From the NCBI GenBank assembly GCA_001566295.1, contig KQ964250.1, forward strand, positions 558,001 through 622,000: a stretch of DNA of 64,000 nt, read 5' to 3'. This document shows positions 52,303-63,272 of the stretch, piece by piece. Numbering within the stretch: the stretch's first letter is position 1; every line of letters begins with the position of its first letter. A program made the translations under genes and the position numbers. Source of the stretch: Microdochium bolleyi (taxonomy: Eukaryota > Ascomycota > Sordariomycetes > Xylariales > Microdochiaceae). Under the pieces are notes generated by a model. The model had not been told where the DNA came from, did no database searches, and saw nothing but the letters and a program-made list of their open reading frames with translations.

Positions 52303-54190
52303 CTAGTCAGCCAGCGACTTCACCGGCTCGTCGACCATGAGCTGGACCAGCGACAGCGCGACCTCGGCGGCCGCGAGCACCGTGGTCTCGCCGTTGTTGT
52401 CGTACGCGGGCGCCACCTCGACCACGTCGGCGCCCACGACGTGCAGCCCGCTGAGCCCGTCGAGGACGGTGAGGAGCTCGCGCGTCGTCCAGCCGCCGGG
52501 TTCTGCCGTGCCGGTGCCTAACGTGACTCTGCGTTTAGCGGCTATCCAGAGGACACGGACAACAGATTGTGATTGATGTTGGGTGTGAAGAGTCTGGGCC
52601 ATGAATGACCAAGTCGATATTGCCGGCACATTAGTGTATGTAGGGTATGTTCAAAGTAAACTCACCTGGAGCATAAGCCGGGTCGAGCACATCGATATCC
52701 ACACTGATGTATACCATTGAACCCTTCACGCGGTCCTTGATCCTCTGGATCACGCCCGCGGCGCCGTGGAGGTCCAGGTCGCGCGCCGTGACGATGCTGA
52801 AGCCGCACCGCACGTCGTTGCGCAGGTCGCCCTTGCGCCGGATCAGGGGGGCGCGGATGCCCGCGTGGATCGAGCTGTTGTGGATCAGGCCCTGTGCTCA
52901 AGCGAATGCCTTGCTTAGTGAAGAGTGGTCGTTGACATAGATGTGGATGACGGATTCCTTGGCAGCATGGGATAGAGAATTGGCGAGAGAGACACGGAAG
53001 GACTGACTTCTTCGTGGGCAATGTGTAGGAATGTGCCGTGGTTCACGCCACTAAACATGTCAGATCAGTAAGATACTCCTCAGTGTGTCCAGTACCGCAT
53101 TGTCCACACATACGCATAATCAGAGAGCCCGCCGCCTACGTGGTAGTGGATTGGCAACGTCAGTTCTGTATTCTCAGGGGGGAAAAGGGGGATTTCGAAT
53201 AGCACCTACCAAGTACAGCCGGGTCCCACGTATCTTCACAAGTCAGAGAAAGCATTAGCATAAATCCAGCCAGCCTTCCCGGAGACCAAAGACGCATACC
53301 AATATGGCTGTCAAAATGAATGACTGAAACTTTTCCCCAGCGCTGATGCGTCGACCGCAGCGCCGAGAGGGTCGTCGTGTGGTCACCGCCGAGCATCAGG
53401 ATGCGCGGCGTGCTTGACTGTGTGGTGTTTGCAGCACGCCGGCCTGAAACAACCTGATACGGTTAAACTTGGTCAGGAACAAGTACTCTGGGGAACACAA
53501 CAGAAATATTTTTGAATCTAGCACTGGAGAAGTCATGCCAACTCATTCGGTATGGCTGACCTTATGTGCCTTGTCCAGCTGAGCCAGAGCGATCGAGTTG
53601 TCCAAGTAAGTCATCGGCACGTCGCCGCAGTCGACGACTTTCGCCCAGGAACTTAGTGGGCTTTTGCCTAGACAATGAGTCAGAATACATGTTGTTGTGT
53701 ACAACTAGGTCTACTTTGAGATGAAGAGTTCAGTGGCCTCGAACGTACCAGTGTAGATGTTCCAGCCGTTCGGATGGATCCGCTGGCTGCCCGTTCTAAT
53801 TCCGCTCGGCCCGAAGCGCGTGCCTGGCCGGCCTGTCGTACCCTACAGCTCGGCAGTTCAGTTTTCCGGTTCCGACCTATTCGATCGCAATCATGGGCTC
53901 TGTCTCTCAAGGAGAATACTTACGGTGTCGAAGGGCGCGCCGAGGATGGCGATATCGTACGCACCACCGACGAAGGGCTCGCCCTCGGCGTCTGCGAAGC
54001 AATTGATGTATGGTAGGTTTGCATATGTCCGCAGACCTGAAAACTGGCTGCCGGTTATTATGTCCACGTCGTCGGTCTCATGGTATTTGTGGGCGAAGGG
54101 CTTCTGTGGTGGTAGCTCCCAGGCGTGACCACCGGCGAGAGCTTGGGAGAAGCAGATGGCAGTGGCCGCCGAGAGCAGTGACGGCCGCAT
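52303..54190 (-). CDS. Secreted agmatinase-like ureohydrolase
   Basis: Binuclear manganese hydrolase of the arginase/agmatinase family, predicted to split a guanidino compound (agmatine or a relative) to urea and an amine. Nine exons: 53924-54190, 53749-53842, 53561-53667, 53300-53453, 53210-53233, 53114-53135, 53008-53050, 52666-52891, 52303-52517; 383 residues. The N-terminus (MRPSLLSAATAICFSQALAG) is a signal peptide, so the enzyme enters the secretory path. Metal ligands are complete: His181 (GGDHT), Asp204/His206/Asp208 (DSHID, the last codon split by an intron), Asp302/Asp304 (SVDIDVLDP). Exons 5 and 6 have only 24 and 22 nt, but they rebuild TWDPAVLGGGLSDYAGVNHG in frame. The substrate is not decided: fungal members are annotated agmatinase or guanidino-acid hydrolases. 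Confidence 0.9.
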
Positions 54191-55965
54191 TGTATCCAGA
54201 CAGGAATACAGGCTGTGCGGAGGCAATAGAGGTAGTAGCTTCTGTAGAAGAATGTGAGAAAGTGAGCAACAGTGTCAAGTGCACAGCGATATGGGTAAAC
54301 GAGGAGCACACGAGCGCAGATGACATGATTGGCTGCTGCGGCTGGCTGATGTCGACTGCAGCCAATGGCTGTTGGTGAGGGGGCTGCCTGATAAACCTTG
54401 CATCTTCCCGACAACTCTTGGCAACATTGTAATGAAAGGTCTGGGTGTATCTACGAATCTGGGGCGTTGGAAGGGCAGGAGCTCAGGGGACTCGATCCTC
54501 ATCAGACATCTCGACAAAGCCTCCATGTGGACATGTTGCCAAGCACCTGCACCGGGCGGGCGCCAATCCCCGACAGGCTACACCACGCTGGTAACACGAC
54601 GGAAACCAGACAACTTCACCGTTGTGATTCCGGACAACGCGGTGGAAGTTGCGGGAGCATAGAATAATGACTAGGCGTAGTCATTGGTGGCCTGGGACTC
54701 GAAATGGCAACTTTGCATTGCCCGCACATGTCTTCTCGACGGCTCGATGATCTCAGTAGGGTATCCGTTGGCTCGTCCAGACTGTTCCCTGTTCTGCACT
54801 GAGATGGACCTGAGCAGTGCAGAGACACCTGTCTGAATTGCACTGGAGCAGTAACTCCTACTTGGAAACGTACTCTGTATCGCCATCAGCAATAGTAACC
54901 AGGAGTCGAGCTGCTGTCAGCCTGTCACTGTGCTGCTCGGTACCGTGGAACGGTTGTACTACATCATCCTGCTGGCTGCGTCTGTTGCCCTACTCCTCTC
55001 GAGTATCCACTAGTACTCCGCAGAGGAGGCATCGTCGGCCGACTCCATCACTGCCGCCATCCGCCGGAACCTCGTCCGCGAGCCGTGAGATGCATCATCG
55101 TGGGGTCGAGCGGCCTGGGGGTTCACAGGAATGCGGGGAGGCAAGCACGATCCTGTGGGGGTTGGCCTGTTTGGGTGGTGGACGGGCCCCGCGTGTCATG
55201 GAGCTGGTGCTCAGGCGGCAGACCCGAGTCATGCGTCTTTTTAGCCGAACACCGCCTTTGTGACCCGCGGCAGTTGATGGCCGGCAGTTTGGGAGGCAGA
55301 ACGCTGGCCGACCAAGGCCAGACTGCTTGTTGGACCCCTGTAAACGCTGTCTGTCCCACTGGCAGGGATCGTGTGCCTGGGGGCTCCTTGGCCATCTTAA
55401 GAGTCCCTCCTGCGTACATGGGAACCTCAGAGGCCCTGGGAAGGTTTGATGAGAGGGTGCGTGGCAGGCGGGGAGTTCCAGGCCCTTCCCGTGATTACGG
55501 AGTGCTGCCCTCTCCCAGATTAGAGTTTCCGTGGTGCTCTCACGGAGCAGTCGGCGTCAACGACACCTTGAGAGAGCCGTGCCCTCGGACACGCGTGCAC
55601 CAAACCTCGCCGGCGATCCCACACGATGCCGCACGAATCCGCACGGATGGGTCTTGGCTGCAGCCGTGTCGGGCTCGGCTTCTGTGCAGTCATACTTTTG
55701 GGGAACGCTGTCCACTTTGTCCTTCAGCTGGGCTCGCTCCGAAGGCGCCCCTACCCCATACCCCGCGTTTTTCCCCAATCCAAGAGCTGAAGTGGCCTGC
55801 AGCCTGCTGTTTGTCCTGCGCCCACCGGCCTGGCTGGTGCTCCAGAGTTCAACTTTCCCTGCCCATGTGCCCCTCCCCTTTCCCAGTCGCGGATCTTGCA
55901 CCTGCATTCTTCTTCGAGGCTTGCTGCGGTTGACAGCGTCCCGAGACGGAAAGACAGTCGCCAAC
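54191..55965. other. Divergent promoter of ureohydrolase and regulator genes
   Basis: 1.8 kb between divergent start codons. A long plus-strand frame (55085-55933) has no family resemblance and reads as chance in GC-rich DNA. No gene recognised. Confidence 0.5.
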
Positions 55966-58900
55966 ATGAGCTCAGAAGCCGTCAATACTGCCGTGGTCGA
56001 CAAGACAGACGCGGCTGCCGACTCCAAGCCAAAGTCTGCGGCCAAGGTCCGCAAGCGTGCAGCCAAGGTAAGGAGGGCTCTCCTCCTCCTCGCATGTCAC
56101 ATCTTGAACCTCCAAAGATACTGACAAGCACTCTGTCCTGCTCTCCAGGCCTGCCTCAGCTGCCGGGCTCGCAAGGTCCGCTGCGATGTCTCGCAGCGTG
56201 GCCGTCCCTGCATGAACTGCTACCTTGACAACGAGTCCTGCGTCGTCACAGGCCGTGCCTCCCGTTTGTATGTCGCGCCTTCTCCCCTTAGTCCTCACCT
56301 TGCGACTCAGCCGTCACAGACACTGACCCAGGCCATCAACGACACAGTCGCAGAACACAGCGCGAGGGCGCCGACGTCCAGGCATCATTTCCCCCTTACG
56401 CCAACGACAGCGCCAAGGCACGAACCGCAGAAGATGTCGTGCGGTCACGAGACAATGGAGAGCCGCCTTCGCCGATGGATCAGTCAATGCACACCCACGA
56501 TACCGTCCAACCCCATGAGCAGAGCGAGACACCAGAACAAGTCCTGCGAGAGAGCACTCCGCGGCTCCCACTGCAGCATGAGCACCACCCTTCGATCAGC
56601 TCCGCGAGTGACGCCATGTCCACAGCGGGCACCACAATGCCTCACGCTCAACCACATGCACCAGCATTCAGAGGTAAGATATACCGCGCGAGGCAGGGCT
56701 CGCCCAGTGCTGTGCTTGCTGACACATTTATAGCGCCCATATCCATGCCTCTCAAGACAATGGAGGGGTCTCTAGGCACCTACCCATCCGACAGCGGACC
56801 CTTTTGGACCGCAGAGCAGCGCGCCGTGGCCAATATCGACATCACTTACTCGTACTATCCCTTCCTTGTCATCAACAATCTCCACGTCATCATGCCCCAG
56901 GACGTCAACTACCTCGAAGCCCAAGGCTGCCTGCGCGTGCCAACACGGAAAATCCTCGACGAGTTTGTCCAGCAATACTTCCTACACGTGCATCCGATTC
57001 TGCCGCTGCTCAACGAGGGCGACTTTTGGGATATGTACTGTCACCAGGGCACATCTGGCCCAAGCCAGAAGATCCCGCTCGTAACATTATCTGCCATCAT
57101 GTTCATCTCGTCCAACGTAAGTTTCCTTGGTCGCTCAACTGGCAGTGATGCACGTGGCCAGAGACTGACTCTGGTGTGCAACAGTTCGTGTCCCTCAGCA
57201 GCATCAAAGCGCTTGGCTTCTCGAGTATTCGTGATGCGCGAGCTACGCTTTACAGGCGAACAAAAGTGAGTTCACACTGCAGACTAGGTCATACTGCCTC
57301 CGCCTGCGATGTTGACTGACGTTACCTTTCCAGCTGTTGTACGACTTCGAAACAGAGCCATCTCTCATATGCCTCGCTCAAGTAGCGATATTGTTGTCAT
57401 ATTGGTCACCAAACTGGGCTCAAGCCACGAAAAAGCCAAATTCCGGCTGGCTCTCGATTGCTATCCAGAACGCGAAGAGCGCTGAAGCTCACCTCCAGTC
57501 CGCCTTGCCGGCGTTCTCGCCTATACACCAGCCGAACGAATACAAGAAGCAGAACACTCTAAAGCGTCTCTGGTGGTGCTGCGTGATCCGTGATCGCATC
57601 CTGCCACTCGGTATGCGGCGCAGCATACAAATATCCAGAGCTCACTTCGACCTTGACGCGAACACCGGGTTGGGCTATGCCGACCTGGCAGACGAAATAG
57701 ATCGATCCAAAGTGTACAACTCGGAAGCGAAGCGCAGTCTCATCGACCTGCTTGTTCATCTCGTCGAGCTTTGCAGTGTCCTAACCGACCTCCTCACACT
57801 TGTGTATCCAATGGACGATTCTCCTGGGTGGCATCGGTCAAGTCACGACGAGGGAGCGCGAATCAAAGGGTGCAAGCTAGCGCTAAGGCGATGGTACAAA
57901 GGAGCCACCATGAGGTTTCCCATGTTTGGAGGTGGCAGTGTGCCGAGATTGACACCAGGAAGTGGCCGAGAGTTTCAGCACGAGTCTGTTATACTATACA
58001 CCAACCTGATGTACATGTATTACCAGTAAGTCTTCCACCAGAGCATCCGCTTGATCTGGCCAGATTGCTAACATGGTTATCTCAAAAGCTCGGCTCGAGT
58101 AATCTTGTGCCACCATGAAATCCTGCAATCAGCAGTCGCTTCGGTCACGCCCAACCTCAGTAGCAGCTTGAAGGAGTTTGCCAGCATATATGAGAACCGC
58201 CATGAACTGCAAGATGCAGCCTCAGGAGTCACAGAATGTCTGAAGGAGCTGATACAGCTCGGACTTGCACGATGGCTCCCCATCAGCGCGTATGAAACTA
58301 CCCGTTTATCGCATCCCACCACGAAAATACGCTAACAAGATCGCAGGGTCGCATGCACTGCTCTACCGCTTGTGCTACACATCATCGACGTTAGACTATC
58401 CGCGGCAAATAAGGCCAAAGGCGATCAGAATCCACAGGCTGCTGTCAAACAGCATCGCCTCAACGTCCTGATTGAAGCCATGAAGACATATCAGCCCCAA
58501 TATGATGGTGTTGACTATGTGAGCGAAGCGATTCGGCATATTGTCACCCTAGCTCAGCTCGAATCGATGCCGAACAGCGCACGCACAATCGAAAGTGGAA
58601 AGCCCATCACCGACTGGACCGATATTCTCTCGTCACAGCCAGGATTCTACCTCCGAATTGCGATGACAATGGACCTTGCGATTAGCAAGGGCAGGCTGCC
58701 GGAGGAATCAGACTTCCCCGCAAGTCTCCGGGGCCTTTTCACCAGCGGCGTACACAACTCCACCGCCAGCGCTGAGGGAATGGTGGGCAGTCAGTCCACG
58801 ATGCCAGCGCGCCCGGCAGGCCAGCACGCTCAGCGACAACACTCGCAACAAGATCAGCCCTTCTACACGCCTGCCTCGAGTCTCACTATGGCTCCTGGGA

Positions 58901-59520
58901 CTGTCCGGTCAATCTCGTCTGACGATGAGCCGAACTCTCCCATTGCGTCATCTAAGAACATGTACCACCAACACCAGTACTTGCAGCAGCAGCAGAATCC
59001 TACGCAGCAATCTTTCGGCGCATCAGTCTCGTCGCCGGGAGGCGGCTCGATCATGGGCCTAGCTGATGGCATGCACGGACACGACCACTTGGCCTCGACC
59101 TCGATGCCAGACATGAGCCATCTTTTCAATGACGTCCTCGACATCGACAATCTGGCTGGTGAAGTCCTTACCGCTTACAACCTGAACGCAGACGACGGTA
59201 CACCACCCAGCCAAACAGGCTCGAGCGAGCCAGGTTGCGGTGAGGAGGAGGAGGAGCTTGATCTCGACATGGATATGTATGACTCGGATGACGCGGGTAT
59301 GAAGGAAGGTGACTGGATCGGGCAAGCCTGGACGGACGACTACCTCAAAGAAGCGACTGGTCTACCGGGTGTTGATGGTGCTGTTGGCGACGTGTTGTCG
59401 GAAGGCACAGTGACAATGATGGATAGTGGTGGTGGTCAGAGCAATGGAGGCGGAGCTGATCGTGAGACAGCAATGGCGCTGCTCGATGCGATCCGTGAGG
59501 ATGGCGTGAGCTGCCACTAG
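55966..59520 (+). CDS. CTF1B: Zn2Cys6 transcription factor, CTF1beta/FarB-like
   Basis: Fungal zinc-cluster activator most like cutinase transcription factor 1 beta and FarA/FarB, which turn on fatty-acid use and cutinase/lipase genes. Eight exons: 55966-56067, 56149-56267, 56354-56673, 56734-57116, 57185-57265, 57334-58025, 58089-58289, 58347-59520; 1023 residues. The cluster is CxxCx6Cx8CxxCx6C with Cys 36, 39, 46, 55, 58, 65 (ACLSCRARKVRCD, RGRPCMNCYLDNESC). The middle homology region runs from DVNYLEAQGCLRVPTRKILDEF through IKALGFSSIRDARATLY to LWWCCVIRDRILPLGMRR. The C-terminus is Gln/Ser-rich, then acidic (EEEEELDLDMDMYDSDD), likely the activation region. The 60-nt intron after exon 3 is in frame and stop-free, so a form with 20 extra residues is possible. 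Confidence 0.92.
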
Positions 59521-59916
59521 CGGACTTTCCTGTGGTAAGAGTGAGCTCCCAATGGTGGTAATGGAGTTTGTTTAGGCCCAACCCGCAGAGTATATGGGGT
59601 AGGGTATTGCATCTCGGTGTGAATTTCCTCACCGAGCAAGGACAGCGGGAGTTATCGTCATGTTCTGGATCTATTCTTGGTAATCAAAATGCATATAAAG
59701 ATGTTCGCCTCTATTAACATTGTCCCTAAAGGTTTTCTGTGAGCCAAGTTTCTGCTGCTCCAAACCGAACACGTGCTACCCGGACGACTTGGACACCAAT
59801 GGGAGCCCAGGATCGTGAAGCTTGCATTCTTGTCTGCCTAGAAGCATTGCTCTTGGATCTAATGTCTATCTTCTAAACATAAAAGGGGAAGTCCCAAGAC
59901 AGGTCCAGGTACTGGC
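59521..59916. other. Convergent 3' region
   Basis: Between the regulator and the MFS transporter genes. No gene seen. Confidence 0.5.
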
Positions 59917-61896
59917 TCAAAGAAGTGACTCGCCGGACCGGCGACCATGCTGCTCACCACCACCACCACCGCCGGTCTCATCATCCTCATGACCGCCACT
60001 GCCCTCGTCACCGGGGAGTCGTATCGCCATCAGCAACGCGATGCAGAGCGCCATGAAGCCCGCGACGCCGAGCCAGGGCAGACCGATCCAGCCGCCGCCG
60101 AGCCTCATTCCCAGCGCGAACAAGGCCGAGAGCAGCGGGGACGCGTACACGCCGCCCAGGGTCTCGACCATGCCCGTCACGCTGAAGAGCCGGCTCGTGT
60201 GCGCCGGGTCCGGGACGTACAGCGCCATGAGGGAGCGGGTGAGGCTCGCGTACCCGGTCCCCAGGGCGAGGAGGGCCAGGCCGAGGATGAAGATGGCCAG
60301 GGTCGGGGCGAGGGCGAGGGTCACGGAGCCGAGGAGCAGCAGGAGGAAGGACAGCTTGGCGAGGACGAGGTCCCGGTGCGGGTTGCTGCGGAAGGATGGC
60401 AGCCAGCTGCTGCTGCTTGTGTACGTGCGTTGATGCTTGCATGGGGATGCTATCGCGGCCACGTCCCCGCCGGCGGTGTTGTTGGTATTGTTGTTGTGGC
60501 GATCGCGGCTCCCAACCTCCTCCTCTCTGGGGACGACGGCGATCCTCCTCATGATCCACGGCAGCACCACGAGGCTTTGCACGATCTGCATCACGCCGTA
60601 CGCCGTCTGCACGTAGCCCGTGCGCGCGATGGTGATGCCATACCGCCTCGACATGAACGGCGTCATGAGCGAGACGGTGCTGTTGAGCACGGGCATGTAT
60701 GCGAGGCACACAAGCAGGAGCAGGATCAGGGACCGCGCGCGCAGGATCGCCAGGCTGTCCGCGAGGCGCTGCCTGGCTTGCGACAGGACGTGCTGCAGGA
60801 GCCGTCCTCCGGCCGCGAGTGGCTTGTCGTCGTCCTCTTCAGGTGGGTTCTGTGCATCGATGGTGACGCTGTCCGCGGGCGATGTGGGGGAAGGGGGTTC
60901 CTTGCTCTGGTGCAGCGTCTCCGGGACGAAGAAGATTGCCGAGGCGCCGAGGCACAGAAGCCCGCAGCCGACGAGGATGTTGTACCAGGGCGTGCCGGTC
61001 CGCTCCATCATCAACGATGAGAGCGTCGGGGAGAGGAGGAAGCCGCACATTGAAGCAACGTGGACGCGCAGGAAGCATAGTGATCTGGGATGACTGTCGT
61101 GTCAGAAGCCAGAGGATCGGGGGGATGCCACCTTTGGTGGTGTCTACCAGATTGTAGGGTCCAGCAGAACTTACCGGTCAGCCTCTGTCGTGACGTCCGT
61201 CACCATGCTGAACAGCACTCCTATCAGCACTGCGCCCCCGCCGCCGAGCAGAGGGCTCGCTGAGCCGAAAAGCATAAGGCGGACAGGCAGGATGGGGTGG
61301 AACCAGAACACGGCGGTCACCCAGACGGAATTGAGGATCAGGCCGGCAAGAGTCAGCGCGAAGACTGGTCGCCGACCGATTCTAGAGAAGCAGATCTGTT
61401 TAGACCACCAGATATATGTACGGGACACGATCTCGGGAGGAGGATGTCCTTACCGGTCGGCAGCAATACCCCATGGCAGTGCAGCGAACAACGAGACCAG
61501 CGCCTCGAGCCCTTCTTTGAGCCCCACGATCGCCGTCAGCTGGCTCTGCACCGGGTCGACCTTGCAGAGCAGCTCGTCAATGGGGGCCTCCGCGATCCCG
61601 TAGTAGTCGTGGCACAGAATGTCCTCGAGGATCCGCGTGTGCGGCAGGAGGAAGAACCCGGCCGAGCCCGTGGTCACGAACATGATGGCCGACAAAAGGT
61701 TCACGGTGCCCCGACCCCCGGGGTTGGTCTCTGACGTCGCGGAGTCTGCCCTGTGATAGCTCCCCGGGTGGTCCTCGATAGGCGCCGGCGACGGTGGCGG
61801 TTGGCGTTGTTCGGTGCCGGCACGGCCCCGGGCTCCGCCGAGGAGCGGCTCCGTCTCACCGCCCGCGGCATGGCGGACTGCGTTCTCCGGTTGCAT
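59917..61896 (-). CDS. Major facilitator superfamily transporter
   Basis: MFS transporter of 605 residues from three exons, 61454-61896, 61175-61381 and 59917-61084. ATG 61896 (MQPENAVRH) is used because the frame opening upstream is not ATG. A long polar N-terminus (to about 60) precedes TM1 (LLSAIMFVTTGSAGFFLLP). The loop-2/3 signature is ALPWGIAADRIGRRPVF, split by the first intron. Further helices include LTLAGLILNSVWVTAVFWF, GAVLIGVLFSMVTD, LILLLLVCLAYMPVL, LVLAKLSFLLLLLGSVTLALA and IFILGLALLALGTGYASL. About eleven or twelve helices can be counted. A His/Asn-rich central loop (DRHNNNTNNTAGG) sits between TM segments. The general MFS_1 class is clear; substrate cannot be assigned. Gly-rich C-terminal tail. 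Confidence 0.88.
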
Positions 61897-62447
61897 TTTA
61901 TATGGTAAGCCGGACACGGCGTGTGTGGTCAAGGCGCCTGCAGGAATCGCTGCATCGTGAACGCAGCTATCTGGTGCTGCGCAGAAGTTGTTTGATCACG
62001 GCAGTTGCAAGACTCTGGCGGACAGAAGGGGAAGGTCCCACTCAGGGCCCTCGAAAGTGGTTCCGGGCAGGGGTTGTCCACGTCCCCTTGTCAAGGTCAG
62101 TCTAAGAGGGCCGATGTCGCAGCGATGAAGGAGTCGCGATTTGCACTTACACGCACGAAGTCGCAGCCGAGCGCGGAACACTCCAAAACAGATGGTGAGA
62201 GTGTGAATGTCATTCTTTAGCTTGTAGCGTTAAAATTGAACAGTCGAATAAGCTTGGCAGTAATGGTGTTGACCCGCCTCGCCAGAGTGTAGAGAAGAGG
62301 CAGGAAGAAAGAACCATGACAAAAACAATGGCAGCGCTATGCCTGCGGCGTCGCCTCAAGAAACAGAAACACGGGTTTCGGACTCGCATCCAGGAATCTT
62401 AACTGTCGTTACAATATCCAAGACAAAACAAAAGTGGGACTCGCTCC
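61897..62447. other. MFS promoter region
   Basis: No gene seen. Lies upstream of the MFS transporter and downstream of the zinc-ribbon-like gene. Confidence 0.5.
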
Positions 62448-63272
62448 TCAGTGTGCCCTGAGAGAGACATCAACCTGAAAGGTGAACTCGCCCGCGCGAA
62501 GAGACGGAGTGCTGAGTCGGTGACACTTGGGGCATTGGTTGACAGCTGAGTCGCGGATGCGCCAGCATGCGCATATCCACCTTCGTATGTCGGAGTGCTT
62601 CGTCTCGAACAATGGCCCCGGCTTGTGAGCCCCGATGCGGATCCCACAAGGAATACAGAATCGCCGCGGGTATATTACGGGGCTGCTTGGGTGGTTGTCG
62701 ATTCGCATCTGGAACGACTGCTTGCTCTTGAAGTCCTCCGGTGGTAGCCTTCTGGTGCAGGTATAGCACATCCAGTAGTCGTTCTCCTTCCCCTTTGTAC
62801 CAGTGTGAGAATCGAGGGCGATCAGTTCGCCAATGAGTGAGGCGTCCGGATCTTCACTGCCTGCGAGCATGGGCCGGTCTGTTGCGGGGTCATGGCGAAG
62901 CGGTATCGTCACCATTGGCATCGCCAGAGGTGAAGATGACCGACTGACGGAGCTGATGGAGGAGGGTAAGGAAGACGATCTCTGGCTGAGTTGGCGGTGC
63001 ATTGGGGTTGGGCTACATCCTTGATCGGAGAAAGCACGGTGGTCTGCGTCGCCCTCCGAGGCAGCAACGGAGTGGGATCGTTCTGGCACTCGTGTAGCGA
63101 GAGTGACCTCGAAGAAAGTGCCACGGGTGGTGCGGCTCGGGGTTGGTTGCGCATATGGTGATTCACGCTGCTTCGGAGACACGTGCCGCTGAGGGCCTGT
63201 CGTGCTAGCCAGGCGCGGGGAGAGGCCGCAAGTTTGCAATGGCCGCTTTCTCGAGGTTGTGCTGTGATCCAT
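62448..63272 (-). CDS. Cys-rich zinc-ribbon-like protein of unknown function
   Basis: Intronless; 274 residues from ATG 63272 (MDHSTTSRKR). The frame stays open upstream, with ATGs at 63338 and 63407. I prefer 63272 because a CATAAATAC TATA-like sequence lies at about 63366-63374, which would put transcription start after the longest option. The first 160 residues are Ser/Pro/Arg-rich and probably disordered. The conserved part is C-terminal, with four cysteine pairs: C169/C172 (CYTC), C206/C209 (CIPC), C234/C236 (CAC) and C247/C250 (CPKC). YWMCYTCTRRLPPEDF and YPRRFCIPCGIR resemble uncharacterised fungal proteins, often near F-box-type sequences. Metal binding is inferred from the pairs; no function is assigned. 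Confidence 0.65.
   Translation of the reverse strand: MDHSTTSRKRPLQTCGLSPRLASTTGPQRHVSPKQRESPYAQPTPSRTTRGTFFEVTLATRVPERSHSVAASEGDADHRAFSDQGCSPTPMHRQLSQRSSSLPSSISSVSRSSSPLAMPMVTIPLRHDPATDRPMLAGSEDPDASLIGELIALDSHTGTKGKENDYWMCYTCTRRLPPEDFKSKQSFQMRIDNHPSSPVIYPRRFCIPCGIRIGAHKPGPLFETKHSDIRRWICACWRIRDSAVNQCPKCHRLSTPSLRAGEFTFQVDVSLRAH

Noticed and set aside
53136..53187. Alternative exon adding about 10 residues (ELTLPIHYHV) in the ureohydrolase
   Set aside because: The acceptor at 53187 is in frame but breaks the conserved VLGGGLSDYAG segment; the acceptor at 53136 restores it.
55085..55933. 282-codon frame upstream of the CTF1beta-like gene
   Set aside because: No motif, atypical composition and overlap with the expected promoter and 5' UTR.
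56677..56736. Reading through exon 3-4 of the regulator as one exon
   Set aside because: The frame is open, but good splice signals and the expected family length favour an intron; kept only as a possible isoform.
59947..61020. 357-codon plus-strand frame opposite the MFS transporter
   Set aside because: Composition is Arg/Glu/Ala/Gly repeats typical of a complement of GC-rich membrane-protein codons; MFS on the minus strand explains the region.
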